NCBI RefSeq assembly: GCF_907164915.1
Contig: NC_061862.1
Coordinates: 34,597,522 to 34,661,521, forward strand
Origin: Impatiens glandulifera
Lineage: Eukaryota > Streptophyta > Magnoliopsida > Ericales > Balsaminaceae
Reading direction: 5' to 3'
Length of the DNA: 64,000 bases
This document shows positions 27,341 through 39,247 of this stretch, piece after piece. The translations under genes and the position numbers were made by a program. The notes under the pieces were generated by a model that saw only the letters and a list, made by a program, of their open reading frames with translations, made no database searches and was not told the origin of the DNA. Position 1 is the first letter of the stretch; the number at the start of each line of letters is the position of its first letter.

Positions 27341-28680
27341 AAATATAAATTAACCATTAGATGGTTAACAGTTAAAATGATTAATTATATTTTTTTTTCA
27401 TAATTGATTTTTCATTCAATTAAAATGAGTTTTCACATCAAATATTCACATAAATTTGGTTTAACAAAATTATAAAAATCATTTAATTTTCATTTTCATA
27501 ATTTGAATATTAATATTGACTTTGGTAGTTTGGTGGTTATTTCTACTCTTAAGTATCTTACATTTTAATAAAACATACATTTCTAAACAAACTTAATAAA
27601 AATATCAAATAACCCATAATCAAACAAACTCTTAAAATGTGAAAGAAAAAAAAATATAATACATACTCTTTAGCCAGACCTTCAATATCTCTCCAAATTT
27701 ATCATTTAAATATTTTCATTCTTTATAAGAAAGAGACATTCACCACATTTTCTCTTTTTTCTCACATCTAATTCTCTAAATAGTAAATAGTATTGGGTTA
27801 GATGAAGTTTTAGACATAATCTTAATTATAGTTATTAAAAAGTACAATTTTAGGTTAATTAATATTTTTTTAAATACAAATAATATTGTATTTCTATAAC
27901 TCAGTTTTTTTTTATTTCATGTTTCAGATTAATTTATGTTCATTTACTCTTTAATTTATGAGTTTTTAAAAAGAATCATCTATATATATTAATATATATA
28001 ATGATACTTATGTTTGAAAAACTATATTGTCCAAGTTTTTTTGTTATAAAAGAAAAATAATTTTTATAATTAACTATCATCAACAAACTACTAATTGTAA
28101 TGACTAAAACATATGGTCAAAATAAAATTATAATAATTCATTTATATTAAAAGAATATGCAATTATATATATTCTAATCAAACAAGCTTACTTCTTTTTG
28201 TAGCTTAAGAAATACATAGTAACACATCAACTACTTATTATGCATGAAAAAAAAAGGTTAGTAAAATTAATTATTAAGAAAAAAATAAAAAAAAACAATC
28301 TTAGTCATATTTGAGTGGACTAGGAAATACACATTTACAATTTACTATTTATGTAACACATACAAAAAAGTTGAAAGTGAATTATAAAGAAGAAAAGGAA
28401 AAAAAGGTAACTTAACACTCTACCTAACAAAGTTGGTAGTCGTACATTGTTAATTAATTTACTTTTTTTTGTTTTCTTCATAATTGATTTCTAAATAATT
28501 GAAAAGAAGTATTCAAAATACAATTTTCAGATAAATTTGGTTTAATACAATTTTAAATTAAATTTTTATTTTTATAATTTAAATATTTATATTAAATTTA
28601 ATGAATTTTTTATCCCCTTAACTAACTCACATTTAAATTATATATATATATATATATATATTTAAACAAACTAAATAAAA
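27341..28680. repeat. R1 dispersed repeat, about two copies
   Basis: Landmarks shared with 2340-2760 and 13500-15130: 'attaaaatgagttttcacat', 'aaaattataaaaatcattta', 'aatatcttacattttaataaa'-like, 'aacactctacctaacaaag'. Short (TA)n tracts lie at about 28640 and 28705. No coding. Confidence 0.6.
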
Positions 28681-28699
28681 ACCTCAAATAATCAATAAT

Positions 28700-28738
<39 letters not shown>

Positions 28739-29075
28739 TAAATTTCAAAAAATGTCTGCTTTCGAATTTTATGTTTTTGGAACATTCTTGGTTTGAATTG
28801 AATGTTCATAATTGATTAATATGCTATAAAAAATAATAATGGAAGAATCTTGTTACAAATTCAAATCCTAAAGGTGTATCGAAGGCTACAAAATATATTT
28901 TTGGTAAAAACTAATTTTAGTTTTTTAGTGGGGATTTAATTGTGAACTCATATAATATCAATTGCTCTAAATCTTTTTATGACTTAGATGACTCCATCTA
29001 TATAATTTTGAGTGGACACTTTTTATTATCAATTTTATTTAGTTTTTGAGCAAATATTTATTAGAGTTTATAGTT
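28700..29075. other. No recognised feature
   Basis: AT-rich sequence with a short (TA)n at its left edge. No frame, RNA motif or repeat match identified. Confidence 0.4.
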
Positions 29076-29079
29076 AGAA

Positions 29080-29300
29080 TGGTTAAACTTTTAATGGATC
29101 TAGGTGTTTTAGTTTAATTTTAATTATTTTGATGTACTCTTATAAATAGAGACATTATAACATATACTTAATTGAATTATTATTTAATTAAAAAATTAAT
29201 AAAATTGAAAACTCTACGAAGATGTAGGCATTTGTTGGTATAATTTCGTTATATCTTGTGTTCATTATCTTTTCATAATCTATCGTCATATTTTCTATAT
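29080..29300 (+). mobile_element. Relic copia LTR 3' end
   Basis: TATA-like 'tataaatagagac' (29138) is followed by 'aaactctacgaagatgtagg' and 'ttcgttatatcttgtgttca', the same order as at 4700-4800 and typical of plant copia leaders. The primer-binding site is not recognisable. Decayed solo LTR or fragment. Confidence 0.4.
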
Positions 29301-30635
29301 TGCAAGTTATTGGATTGATGTTTATATATATTTACGCAACATGCATAACACATATATCTACCATTTTGCTTTTATATTCTATCTTGAAGTAGGATTTATG
29401 GTGCTCATAAAGTAGTTTGAAATTCTAGAAATTAAAAGTCCATAGCAATTTTCTCCAAATGATTTAATTCTTGTACAAAATTTGTAACTGATTTATCTAC
29501 AAATTTCTTAATGTGATCATTTTTCAGTTAGACTATTAAGCTGTCCAAAATTCCGTTTAAATAAGTTCTATAAAATTGCCTAAAATTGATGTTTAAAATT
29601 AAAATATTAATGATTTTCTTTAAGTTTTGTTTGTTTTCTTAATTATATGTCTTTGAAATTTATATTATTTATTTTGGGATTGTTTTGATATCAAGTTTGT
29701 ACTTTTGTTTTCTCTATTTAATTTTAATGCACAATGACTATAACTCAAATGTATGACTAGGAATATAATTTTCTATAACTAACACGCAAAACTAAAATTA
29801 TCTTTAGAAACAAATTAGGTTTGGAATCATAGTAAAATATAAATTTACAAAAATGCTCAAAAAATTAGATTAGATACCATCGAAATACGGGCACAAAAGA
29901 TATATCGATTATGCAATTTTTCAAGTGTCACCAATCACCAAACCAAAGAAATAAGTTTTTTCACTTACGTTTTCTAAAGAAATAATATTCTATCTTCTCG
30001 GTTTCTATGTTAACAAATCGTGAAGCGAATCTAAGAGTCAAAATATGTCAAAAGAAACACACGGTCGAGTCCGTCATTTTTTTGTTACTCATCTTACTCA
30101 ATATTCGAAAAGAAAATAGATTAACGATATGTGCGGTTTCATTCGATCATGTGTGTTTCTTAAACTTCAGACGCCACAAATATGAACTATAAAAAAAAAT
30201 AATAATGTTTTCAATTAAATACTATATTTATTATATTTCAAATAATAATTGATCTTAAATGGTTTAACCTTTCTTTTAATTTATAACTTCTCTAAATAAT
30301 TATTAAATTCTTTGTTTCTTTTTTATTTCAAAGTAAAACATTTTCAATAGAATGCGATCGCGTCTCACTAATACAGCAGTTTAATATAGTCAACTCACAC
30401 AAAAACATGTTAACATTAATTCTTAAAAATTTTAGAGAGAAAAAAAAATCATTATCAAATAGAATCAAACCAATTGAAGTTATACATTAACGTAGACTTT
30501 TCTAATATTCTAAAATGAAGAAAAAAACGTCTTTAACCGTGGAGTGTAACTTGATCGATAAGGCTCAAGTTATAGGCCAGATTTATAGGGTGATTAGTAT
30601 TTTTAGAAAACAAAATAATAGTGTATTTTTATAAT
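29301..30635. other. AT-rich stretch without recognised gene
   Basis: No family motif in any frame. One 61-codon plus frame (30007-30192) is in the least AT-biased part of the stretch but matches nothing recognisable. May be unique intergenic sequence. Confidence 0.4.
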
Positions 30636-30639
30636 ATAT

Positions 30640-32310
30640 ATATTTTTTTATATTTTCTTATGACATTTGTGTGGTCTAGTTAAATTAGTATTAGTGGATA
30701 GTACATAGTTTAACATTGATTAATTATGAGATTTCAATACTAATCAAGATTCAAGTTTGATACTTTTTTTTAAGTAATTTTAATCACATTTAATTAAAAC
30801 GGCAATATTAGTAATTTAACGATAAATAGAAGAAAATGACTCGCAAATTTTTAAAAAAAAATTAAAACTCATGGCACCAAAATCTCAAGTAAGGGTAGTC
30901 ATTAAAATTGAGTATGATATCTAATTGTTAATTGTCCAAGTTCTTTTCTGATGGGTAAAATAATTGTATATTTAATGTTAAGAAACAATTAATTTCATAA
31001 TAATTAAAATTTTGTTAAAAAACACAATTAAATATTACATAACCACTCAGATTACCCAACAGTGCTACAATTAAGTAAGAGGGGGTAAAATTATTATTTA
31101 TCTTTTTTTAACTCGTAATTCAAATTTTAATTTTTTGTTGTGTTAGTATTTAAAATAGTAATTTTATAGCAAACATAAAATAATATTAATTTATTTACAA
31201 CGTGGGATGATTCAGTTTGCTTTTCATATTTAAGTGCCATATTTTTCAACTTGTTTTATTTTTGTGTTAGTACATAAATGGTAACAAATTCGTTTATAAT
31301 TTTTTTTTATGTGAGTCTAGAATCAAAGTTGGACATTAAATAAAATATTTTTATTTAATATCTTTACTAAATGGAAGAAGAGACACTCTAATCATATTTG
31401 ATACCTTGTAATTAAATAGTTTATTCTTGATTATTTTTTTTAATTATAATTTATGATAATATTTATATCACAATTTTAATTTGTATTTTCAAAAAATAAA
31501 ATAGTTTATTCATAAAAATTTTATTCTCAAAATAAGCTCCCACCATCTTTTATATATTTTACCAACTTAATTTTTCAATTATTTTATTCACCCTTAATTT
31601 GAATTCAATATGTTATCTATTTTATTTACATTTAGTCATTCTAAATAGAGAGCACCGATAAGTAACAATAATAATGAATGCAGCATGAGTTTTATTCCAA
31701 ATTAAAATAATAGTGCTCTACTCCAACTATTGTCATTGTTTTTCATATTTTATTCCAAATTAAATATTTTAATAAATTAACATCTATAATTTGTTACATT
31801 AAAATTTTCAAGAAAACTTGTTCACTTTAGAAATGTTGAATGCATGAACATGATACGGTCTATTTATGTATAACACGTGTGATTAAATTGAGGTTAATTA
31901 ATAATTTCAACAAAAATAAAAATAATAATTATTTTTGTAACTCGTTTTTTTATTTCATATTTCCATATTAGTTTAGAGCCAGTCATAATCCCACTAAATG
32001 CTTGTTTGATCTTTGATTTTTTTTTTCTATTTTAATAATTTTTACTTGAATTTTGGTCAATAAACACAATTCTTTGTTTAATTTTAATCAAAACGATTTT
32101 AAAAAAAATTTATAAAACCCAAAAAAACCATTTCCTCAAACGTGCTCTAAGATTATCTTAAATTAACTTTAAATGATATTTAATTTTTAAAAACTACATT
32201 GTCCAAAGTTTGATTTGTTATAAAAATTATTTATAATGATTTGTTAAAGGCTTATTTTAAACCTGCTTAGAACATCCCTAATCTTAGCCTTTTATATTAT
32301 ATTATATATA
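30640..32310 (-). repeat. Left arm (distal part) of a large inverted duplication
   Basis: Its reverse complement matches, in order, the sequence from about 50660 to 52090 and then 52970-53290 and 61890-62030 on the right. Matching landmarks: 'aacatccctaatcttagcc' (32273) with 'ggctaatattagggatgttc' (50672), 'tgcagcatgagttttattcc'-type text (31680) with the region near 51410, and 'ctagttaaattagtattagt' (30678) with 'actaattaaactag' (61988). It contains only one copy of the ~0.44 kb unit that is amplified on the right. No gene. Confidence 0.8.
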
Positions 32311-32550
32311 GTGAATTACTATTTATTCAAATTATACAATTTTACTAACTTAGTAACAACTATCTTTATTCACCCATTAATATTATTAAACTCTTATCAA
32401 TAATGAAATTAGAAACAAACATTTTTTTTGCAAGCATCTAAATTCTATCGTATCCTTTATTAACAAATAACGAATTTTTAATAAATATTTCCTTTTCAAT
32501 GTATTTACCTTTCTTTTTTCACCCGTTAACTTCAGTCTAACATCAAATAG

Positions 32551-34162
32551 TGTTAGGATCGGGATCGCCCTTGGAGGACCGGAGTTCCGGTTTGGAAGGG
32601 TAGACCGCTTTCAACACAACAACACACTGATTGGTGATAGTCCGGTTAGAGACTAAAACTGTTCTTAACACTACACAAGCTGTCACAAACCACTTGAACC
32701 GGGTTCAAATGCGGAAATGGTTTGTTTCAACTTGAAGCAACACACAATTTGGATGATGTTTATAAGGAATCGGTTAGAGAGGATAGATAGACCGATTTTG
32801 TGAAGGAGTAGTATTATGTTTCGGTTAGTGTTAGTTCGGTTTTAAGTGAGTGAGCCGGAAATAAAGAAAAAGACACGAGACAAGATTTTTTATGGATGTT
32901 CGGAGCAAACCCTTCTACATCACCCCTTCTTCTCAGATTATGAGAAGGATCTCCACTAACTTTGAATGTTACAATATTCACACAATGCCGGACGAGCCTA
33001 ACTCGCTACTCGCCGGTTACACCACTTCACTCTGATGTAAAAAATAACTCAATACAATAATGCTTTTGGTAAATGAAATTCGCTATCTAGGTTCGCGCGT
33101 GAGATTTATTTCTCTCTCTTAATATTTCAGAACCGTCTTTAATGAAGATCATTCGTCTTCCTTTTATAGTGAAAAGATGACAACGGTCATCTTTTCTCTC
33201 TCTAGGAGATTGGTCACTGAAAGTCGTGCCGGTTGACACATGGTAGACATGCATAAGCCGGTTTGCATTTTGGACACATGGCAGTCATGCACTTAGCCGG
33301 TTTGCATTTTGGACACATGGCAGACATGCACTTAGTCGGCCGCCTGTTTCAGAGATTTGTTAGAGATCTTGGATAAGCCTGTCTGACAGCTACCTGTTGC
33401 TTGGAGGTTGCTTCTGGATTTAGACAAGCATGCCTAACAGCTACCTACTGCTTGGAGGTTGCTTCTGGATTTAGATAAGCATGCCTGACAGTTACCTACT
33501 GCTTGGAGGTTGCTTCTGGATTTAGACAAGCATGCCTAACAGCTACCTGCTGCCTGCAGTTTATTTAATAACTGGAGCATATTTATGATTGGAGCGACTC
33601 ATTTAATAACCGGAGCTTGACATCATTTAATCAATCGGAACATTTATGACCGGCCATGCCTCATTAAGTGTCGGTTGACCGATCCGGTTTGACCGGAGCC
33701 TTCTTTCATTAAATGCATGTTTGACCGATCTCCTAACTGAACTCCGGTTGACCAACCGGCTGACTGAGCTTCTTGACCCAACCGGTTGACCGAGCTTTTA
33801 CTTCAAACCGAAGTCAAACAACTGAACGGTATATATATTTCCAACCGAACGGATTTTGCTCAGTTTCCCTGAAATAGCAAAAACATTAAATATTATTTGC
33901 AGTTGGTGAGATTTGATCCCAGACAGAGGTGTTTACCACCACGCTACAACAGCTTCTTGTTATATTTAAAACAATTAATATACTTAATATGACTTAGCGG
34001 TTTAACATATTTATTTGAACTTAATTTATCTATTCATTAAACCTTTAATAAGTTCTAATAATTATTTTCTAACAATTTCTCCCTTTTTGATTAATTAGAA
34101 TAAATATTAAAAAATTGTAATGTGTGGCCGGTTTAAAATTAATCCACTTAATTTTTCTAACA
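32551..34162 (-). repeat. LTR 1 (outer, 3' LTR)
   Basis: 1612 bp from 'tgttaggatcggg' to 'tttttctaaca'. Contains CCGGTT-rich sequence, direct repeats of 'gcctgacagctacctactgc' and a tRNA-like module (about 33898-33958). The minus-strand orientation is given by the primer-binding sites next to LTR 2 and LTR 3. Confidence 0.88.
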
Positions 34163-34560
34163 ATATCTCCCTTTTTGATTATTTAGAATAAATATTCAAA
34201 ACTTATAATGTGTGGCCGGTTTTTAAAATTAATCTACTTAATTTTTCTAACAATTTCTCGCTTTTTGATTATTTAGAATAAAATATTCAAAAATTGTAAT
34301 GTGTGGCCGATTTTAAAATTAATCTACTTAATTTTTAGAACAATTTCTCCCTTTTTGATTATTTATAATAAATATTCAAAACTTGTAATGTGTGGCCGGT
34401 TTTTAAAATTAATCTACTTAATTTTTCTAACAATTTCTCCATTTTTGATTATTTAGAATAAATATTCAAAACTTGTAATGTGTGGCCAGTTTTTTAAAAG
34501 CTTATATTTGTTTGGCCGGTTTTAAAGAGCTTATATTTGTTTGGCCGGTTTTTGGAAAAA
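34066..34560 (-). repeat. ~90-bp tandem repeat spanning the LTR/interior junction (5 copies)
   Basis: 'ttctaacaatttctcccttt' followed by 'gtaatgtgtggccggttttt' repeats at about 34066, 34154, 34246, 34336 and 34425. On the minus strand each copy holds an A/G tract (aaaagggagaaat) directly before TGTTAG, meaning polypurine tract plus LTR start. There are three copies at 37474-37720 and two at 40764-40860, so copy number differs at each junction. Confidence 0.8.
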
Positions 34561-34608
34561 CGGTTTGGTTTAAAGAGAATTTATTTTTTATTATTTAACA
34601 ATTTTTCT

Positions 34609-34791
34609 TCAAATTTTGTAATATAACAATCCTAAAATATTTCTAAGGGAAGAAAACTTAGACTCGAGAAGTAGCTTTGTGAGGATGTTAGCCACTTCAT
34701 GCTTGTTCTCTTCATATGATGTGTTCGTCAGCAGCCGACTGTCCGGATGCCATGCTGTCTCTTCCAAGCTTTTGTCTTGATTTATCTGCAT
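34609..34791 (-). pseudogene. Copia RNase H C-terminal remnant, interior 1
   Basis: The minus-strand frame ends 'KHEVANILTKLLLESKF' then 'SSLRNILGLL', the signature end of copia RNase H ('ADILTK-L---F--LR--LG'). Only about 60 residues remain; everything between Gag and this tail is deleted. The tail is joined to a Gag-end segment ('KVWIPKG'-type). The homologous copy at 37831-38013 shares the same deletion join, so the deletion predates the duplication of the interior. Confidence 0.8.
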
Positions 34792-34952
34792 TCATAGACA
34801 ATAGAAAATATGGTCCCCATTTTTCTTTGGGTCTGTGGCTTATTAGTCCATTAGGAATCCAGACTTTAATTAGTGAGATAACTTTCCCGGTTATGGTTCT
34901 AATTCCTTTTTCGGTGTTTGACTTGACATCTTTCTGTTGTCCTAAGAGTGCC

Positions 34953-35950
34953 TTATGCTGGCCGGTTGACTTTCCTTCTCTTATGATGAAGCCATTTTTC
35001 CGACTCAGTTGGACTTACATATTTTATTTCTTTTTCCGGTTTTAGATCTCGTTGTGCCTCATTTTCGGTTGATGAACTCTTGACAAATCTTATAAATGGA
35101 ATATTGTCTTTTGTGAGTTTCATCCCGTTGGAATAATTGCGAGTGGCGGATTTGTTATAACCAATACCAAATTTACACTTGGGATGTCTTTGGTAATTAG
35201 ACATTTGGCTTACCGTTTCACTAGATCTCTTCTAAGAAGCAGTGACATATTTGATTCTCTCATTTTCTTCGGTTAATGATTGGACTGTCTCCTTCAGCTT
35301 CTCATTCTCTAAGGATTGTCCAACCTGTTCGTAAGTCTCGGTTCCGCTTGGATCACCAGCGTTACCACTTGACTCTTCGGCTTCATATTTTGTCCGGGTC
35401 GGTATGAGAAAAGACAATTTTTTGAACTCAGTGACCATGTCGTTGAGTGCAATAACTAAGTCTTCTTAGTGAATTCTTCAGAAGAAAAGTCGAATACCTC
35501 AGATTCTTTCTCAGCCGCGAAGAATGTATCAACTTTATCATCGTCGTCGCTGGATGATGAATCGTCCGAATCGCTATCGGCCCATTTGCTATTGATTTCA
35601 GTAGCTATCAGAGCCTACTGCTGTTTTTATTTCTCCTTTATTTGGTCGCTTCCCTCACACAGTTGGATCAACTTCTCCCAAATTTCTTTAGCAGAGGAGC
35701 ACAACTTGATCTTACTAAACATATTTTTGTTCAGCGACTTGAATAGAATGTTTTTTGCAACATTATCCAGGTTATTCATCTTCTTATCTTCAATCGTCCA
35801 TTTGCATCTTGGCTTATTAATCTTTATCGGACCATCAGTAAGAACATACCACATGTCGTCGTCTTGTGCAGCCAAATACACCTCCATGTGTATCTTCCAA
35901 TCAACATATTCTTCGATGCAGAACATGGGGGGCTCGTTGATGAAAGACAT
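34953..35950 (-). pseudogene. gag: Copia gag pseudogene, interior 1
   Basis: Starts 'MSFINEPPMFCIEEYVDWKI' at 35950 and continues 'DDDMWYVLTDGPIKI', 'NNLDNVAKNILFKSL', 'AKEIWEKLIQLCEGSDQIKE'. A stop at ~35627 and another shortly after, a frameshift near 35465 and a further stop at 35232 split it into frames ending at 35627, 35232 and 34953. The central acidic Ser/Asp stretch and the C-terminal Lys-rich stretch parallel the intact copy in interior 2. No zinc knuckle was seen. More decayed than interior 2. Confidence 0.85.
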
Positions 35951-35981
35951 GATGATATTTGGTTGCTTGATTGTTAAGAAC

Positions 35982-35998
35982 CTCGCTCTAATACCACT
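35982..35998 (-). other. Primer-binding site, interior 1 (mutated)
   Basis: On the minus strand, 'tggtattagagcgag' lies next to LTR 2, one base changed from TGGTATCAGAGC. LTR 2 also begins TTTTAG in place of TGTTAG on plus, so this LTR edge has mutated. Confidence 0.8.
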
Positions 35999-37570
35999 TT
36001 TTAGGATAGGGATCGCCCTTGGATGACCGGGGTTCCGGTTTTAGGGGTGACCGCTTACACAACACAACACACGCTCTGATTGGTGATAGTCCGGTTAAAG
36101 ACTACAACCGTTCTTAACACTACGCAAACTATCACAGACTCTTGAACCGGGTTCAAGGGCGGAAATGTCTATTTCAGTTTGAAGCAACACACACGACTTG
36201 GATGATGTTTATGAGGAGTCGGTTTAAGGAGTATGAATAGACCGGTTTTGATTAAGGAGTAGGATTATATTTCGATTAATATTGGTTCGGTTTTAAGTGA
36301 GTAAGTAGGAAATAAGAAAAAGACACAAGACAAGATTTTTTATGGATGTTCGGAGCAAACCCTCCTACATCACTATTTTTCTCTGATTATGAGAATGATC
36401 TCCACTAATTTTGAAAATTACAACACTCACAATGTCGGTCGAGCTTATCTCGCTACTCACCGGTTACACCACTTCACTCTTGATGTAATACAATAACACA
36501 ATACAATAATGCTTTAAGTAAATGAAACAACAATTTAGGATCGCGCATGAAATTTCTTTCTCTCTCTTAAGATATTTCAGAACCGTTATGAATGAAGTCG
36601 CTTCGTCTTCCTTTTATAGTAAATGAGATCCCAACGGTCATCTATTTCTCTCACCGTGGGATTGGTCAGTTTGAAACTACGCCGGTTCAAAGATGTTGCG
36701 TGCACGTTTCATTTTTCTGACACTTGACAGGCATGCATATACCGGTCAGGACACATGACAGACATGCATAAGCCGGTTTCAATTTTGGACACATGGCAGT
36801 CGTGCACTTAGCCGGTTTGCATTTTGGACACATGACAGACATGCACTTAGCCGGCCGCCTGTTTCAGAGATTTGCTAGAGATCTTGGATAAGCCTGTCTG
36901 ACAGCTACCTGCTACTTGGAGGTTGCTTCTGGACTTAGACAAGCATGCCTTGTCTGACAGCTACCCGCTACTTGGAGGTTGCTTCTGGATTTAGACAAAC
37001 ATGTCTGACAGCTACCTGCTGTCTGCAGTTTATTTAATAACCAGAGCATATTTATGACTGGAGCGGCTCATTTAATAACCGGAGCTTGACATCATTTAAT
37101 CAACCGGAACATTTATGACCGGCCATGCTTCTTTAAGTGTCGGTTGACCGATCCGGTTTGACCGGAGCCTTCTTTCATTAAATGCCTGTTTGACCGATCT
37201 CCTAACTAAACTACGGTTGACTGAGCTTTTTGACCCAACCGGTTGACCGAGCTTTTACTTCAAACCGAAGTCAAACAATTATTTGCAGTCGGTGAGATTT
37301 GATCCTTGGTCGCCTGTCATGGTATGACAGGTAGAGGTGTTTACCACCATGCTACAGAAGCTTCTTGTTATATTTAAACCAATTAATATACTTGATATAA
37401 CTTAGCGGTTTAACATATTTATTTGAACTTAATTTATCTATTCATTAAACATTTCATAAGTTCTAACAATTATTTTCTAACAATTTCTCCCTTTTTGATT
37501 ATTTAGAATAAATATTCAAAAATTGTAATGTGTGGCCGGTTTAAAATTAATCTACTTAATTTTTCTAACA
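35999..37570 (-). repeat. LTR 2 (middle, shared)
   Basis: 1572 bp, aligned throughout with LTR 1 and LTR 3 but with small deletions, and a mutated terminal dinucleotide. It serves as 5' LTR for interior 1 and 3' LTR for interior 2. It contains the best-preserved tRNA-like module (37285-37357). Confidence 0.88.
37285..37357 (-). other. tRNA-like module inside the LTR
   Basis: Minus strand: 'tagcatggtggtaaacacc' (A-box-like), a perfect 7-bp stem with 5-nt loop (cctgtca-tacca-tgacagg) where an anticodon arm would be, then 'ggatcaaatctc' (B-box-like). Length ~72 nt is tRNA-sized. LTR 1 and LTR 3 carry versions with a shortened or altered middle. No CCA-type end. Could be a fossil SINE/tRNA insertion or an internal Pol III-like motif of the LTR. 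Confidence 0.45.
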
Positions 37571-37830
37571 ATTTTTCCTTTTTGATTATTTAGAATAAAT
37601 ATTCAAAACTTGTAATGTGTGGCCGGTTTTTAGAATTAATAATCTACTTAATTTTTCTAACAATTTCTCCCTTTTTGATTATTTAGAATAAATATTTAAA
37701 ACTTGTAATGTGTGACCGGTTTTTAAAAAGCTTATATTTGTTTGGCCGGTTTTAAAGAGCTTATATTTGTTTGGCCGATTTTTGGAAAAACGGTTTGGTT
37801 TAAGGAGATTTTTTTATTTAACAATTTTTT

Positions 37831-38013
37831 TCAAATTTTGTAATCTAACAATCCTAAAATATTTCTAAGGGAAGAAAACTTAGACTTGAGAAGTGGCTTT
37901 GTGAGGATGTTAGCCACTTCATGCTTGTTCCTTTCATATGATGTGTTCGTCAGCAGCAGGCTGTTCGGATGCCATGCTGTCTCTTCCAAGCTTTTGTCTT
38001 GATTTATCTGCAT
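37831..38013 (-). pseudogene. Copia RNase H C-terminal remnant, interior 2
   Basis: The frame ends 'HEVANILTKPLLKSKF' and 'SSLRNILGLLDYKI', the copia RNase H terminus with the conserved ILTKPL intact. Upstream on the minus strand (38017-38170) lie 'KVWIPKGIICHGPKEKWGPD' and similar, the conserved link that normally follows the Gag zinc knuckle. The pol region between has been deleted. Confidence 0.8.
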
Positions 38014-38179
38014 TCATAGACAATAGAAAATCTGGTCCCCATTTTTCTTTGGGTCCGTGGCATATTATTCCCTTAGGAATCCATACTTTAATTAGTCGGA
38101 TTACTTTCCCGGTTATGGTTCTAATTACTTTTCCGATGTTTGGCTTGACATCTTTCTGTTGTCCTAAGAGTGCCTTATT

Positions 38180-39199
38180 TTATGGTGACTTTTGATTAAT
38201 TCTATGTGGTCGTAGATCGGTTTGTTTACCTGCTGGCCGGTTGGCTTTCATTCTCTTAGGATGAAGACATTTTTCCGAGTCAGTTGAACTTACATATTTT
38301 ATTTCTTTTTCCGGTTTTAGATCACGTTCTGTCTCGTTTTCGGTTGATGAACTCTTGACAAATCTTATAAAGGGAAGATTGTCTTTTGTGAGTTTCATCC
38401 TGTTAGAATGATTATGAGTGGCAGATTTATTATAACCAATACCAAATTTACATTTGGGATGTCTTTGATAATTAGACATCTGGCTTACTGCTTCACTAGA
38501 TCTCTTCCAAGAAGCCGTGACATATTTGATTCTCTCATTTTTTACGGTTAATGATTGGACTGACTCCTTGAACTTCTCATTTTCTAAGCATAGTCCAACC
38601 GGTTCGTAAGTACTTGACTCTCCAGCTTCATATTTTGTCCGGGTCGGTATGAGAAAAGACAATTTTTTGAATTTAGCGACCATGTCGTTGAGTGCAATAA
38701 CTAAGTCTTCTTTAGTGAATTCTGCAGAAGAAAAGTCGAATACCTCAGATTCTTTCTCAGTCGCGAAGCATGTATCAACTTTATCATTGTCGTCGATGGA
38801 TGATGAGTCGTCCGAATCACTATCGGCCCATTTGCTATTGATTTCAGTAGCTATCAGAGCCTTCTGCTTTTTCCAGTTCTCCTTTATTTGGTCGCTTCTC
38901 TCACACAGTTGGATCAACTTCTCCCAAATTTCTTTTGCAGAGGAGCACAACTTGATCTTACTAAACATATTTTTTTCCAACGACTTGAATAGAATGTTTT
39001 TGACAACATTATCTAGGTTATTCATCTTCTTATCTTCAATCGTCCATTTGCATCTTGGTTGATTAATCTTTATCGGACCATCAGTAATAACATACCACAT
39101 GTCGTCGTCTTGTGAGGCCAAATGCACCACCTCCATGCGTATCTTCCAATCAACATAATCTTCGATGCATAACATGGGGGGCTCGTTGATGAAAGACAT
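38180..39199 (-). CDS. gag: Copia Gag-like protein (non-autonomous element, interior 2)
   Basis: An uninterrupted 339-residue frame from the ATG at 39199, 32 bases inside the primer-binding site. An upstream in-frame ATG at 39325 lies inside the LTR and is less likely. Order: 'MSFINEPPMLCIEDYVDWKI', 'DDDMWYVITDGPIKINQ', 'NNLDNVVKNILFKSLEKN', 'SAKEIWEKLIQLCE' (capsid-like Gag, residues ~1-125), an acidic Asp/Ser stretch (~140-175), 'FTKEDLVIALNDMVAKF', a coiled-coil-like stretch, then a basic tail. The zinc knuckle expected between ~120 and 145 is absent. Normal copia Gag-Pol is over 1300 residues, so only Gag remains. It is the longest open frame in the window. Whether it is expressed is unknown. 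Confidence 0.8.
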   Translation of the reverse strand: MSFINEPPMLCIEDYVDWKIRMEVVHLASQDDDMWYVITDGPIKINQPRCKWTIEDKKMNNLDNVVKNILFKSLEKNMFSKIKLCSSAKEIWEKLIQLCERSDQIKENWKKQKALIATEINSKWADSDSDDSSSIDDNDKVDTCFATEKESEVFDFSSAEFTKEDLVIALNDMVAKFKKLSFLIPTRTKYEAGESSTYEPVGLCLENEKFKESVQSLTVKNERIKYVTASWKRSSEAVSQMSNYQRHPKCKFGIGYNKSATHNHSNRMKLTKDNLPFIRFVKSSSTENETERDLKPEKEIKYVSSTDSEKCLHPKRMKANRPAGKQTDLRPHRINQKSP

Positions 39200-39230
39200 G
39201 ATGATATTCGGTTGCTTGAGTGTTAAGAAC

Positions 39231-39247
39231 CTCGCTCTGATACCATT
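39231..39247 (-). other. Primer-binding site, interior 2
   Basis: Minus strand 'tggtatcagagcgag' directly abuts LTR 3 (39248), an exact match to the tRNA-iMet core TGGTATCAGAGC. It fixes orientation and the LTR boundary. Confidence 0.92.

Noticed and set aside
35469..36026. 185-codon plus-strand frame, and 38649-39062
   Set aside because: Antisense shadows of the minus-strand gag, whose translation has clear copia Gag motifs.
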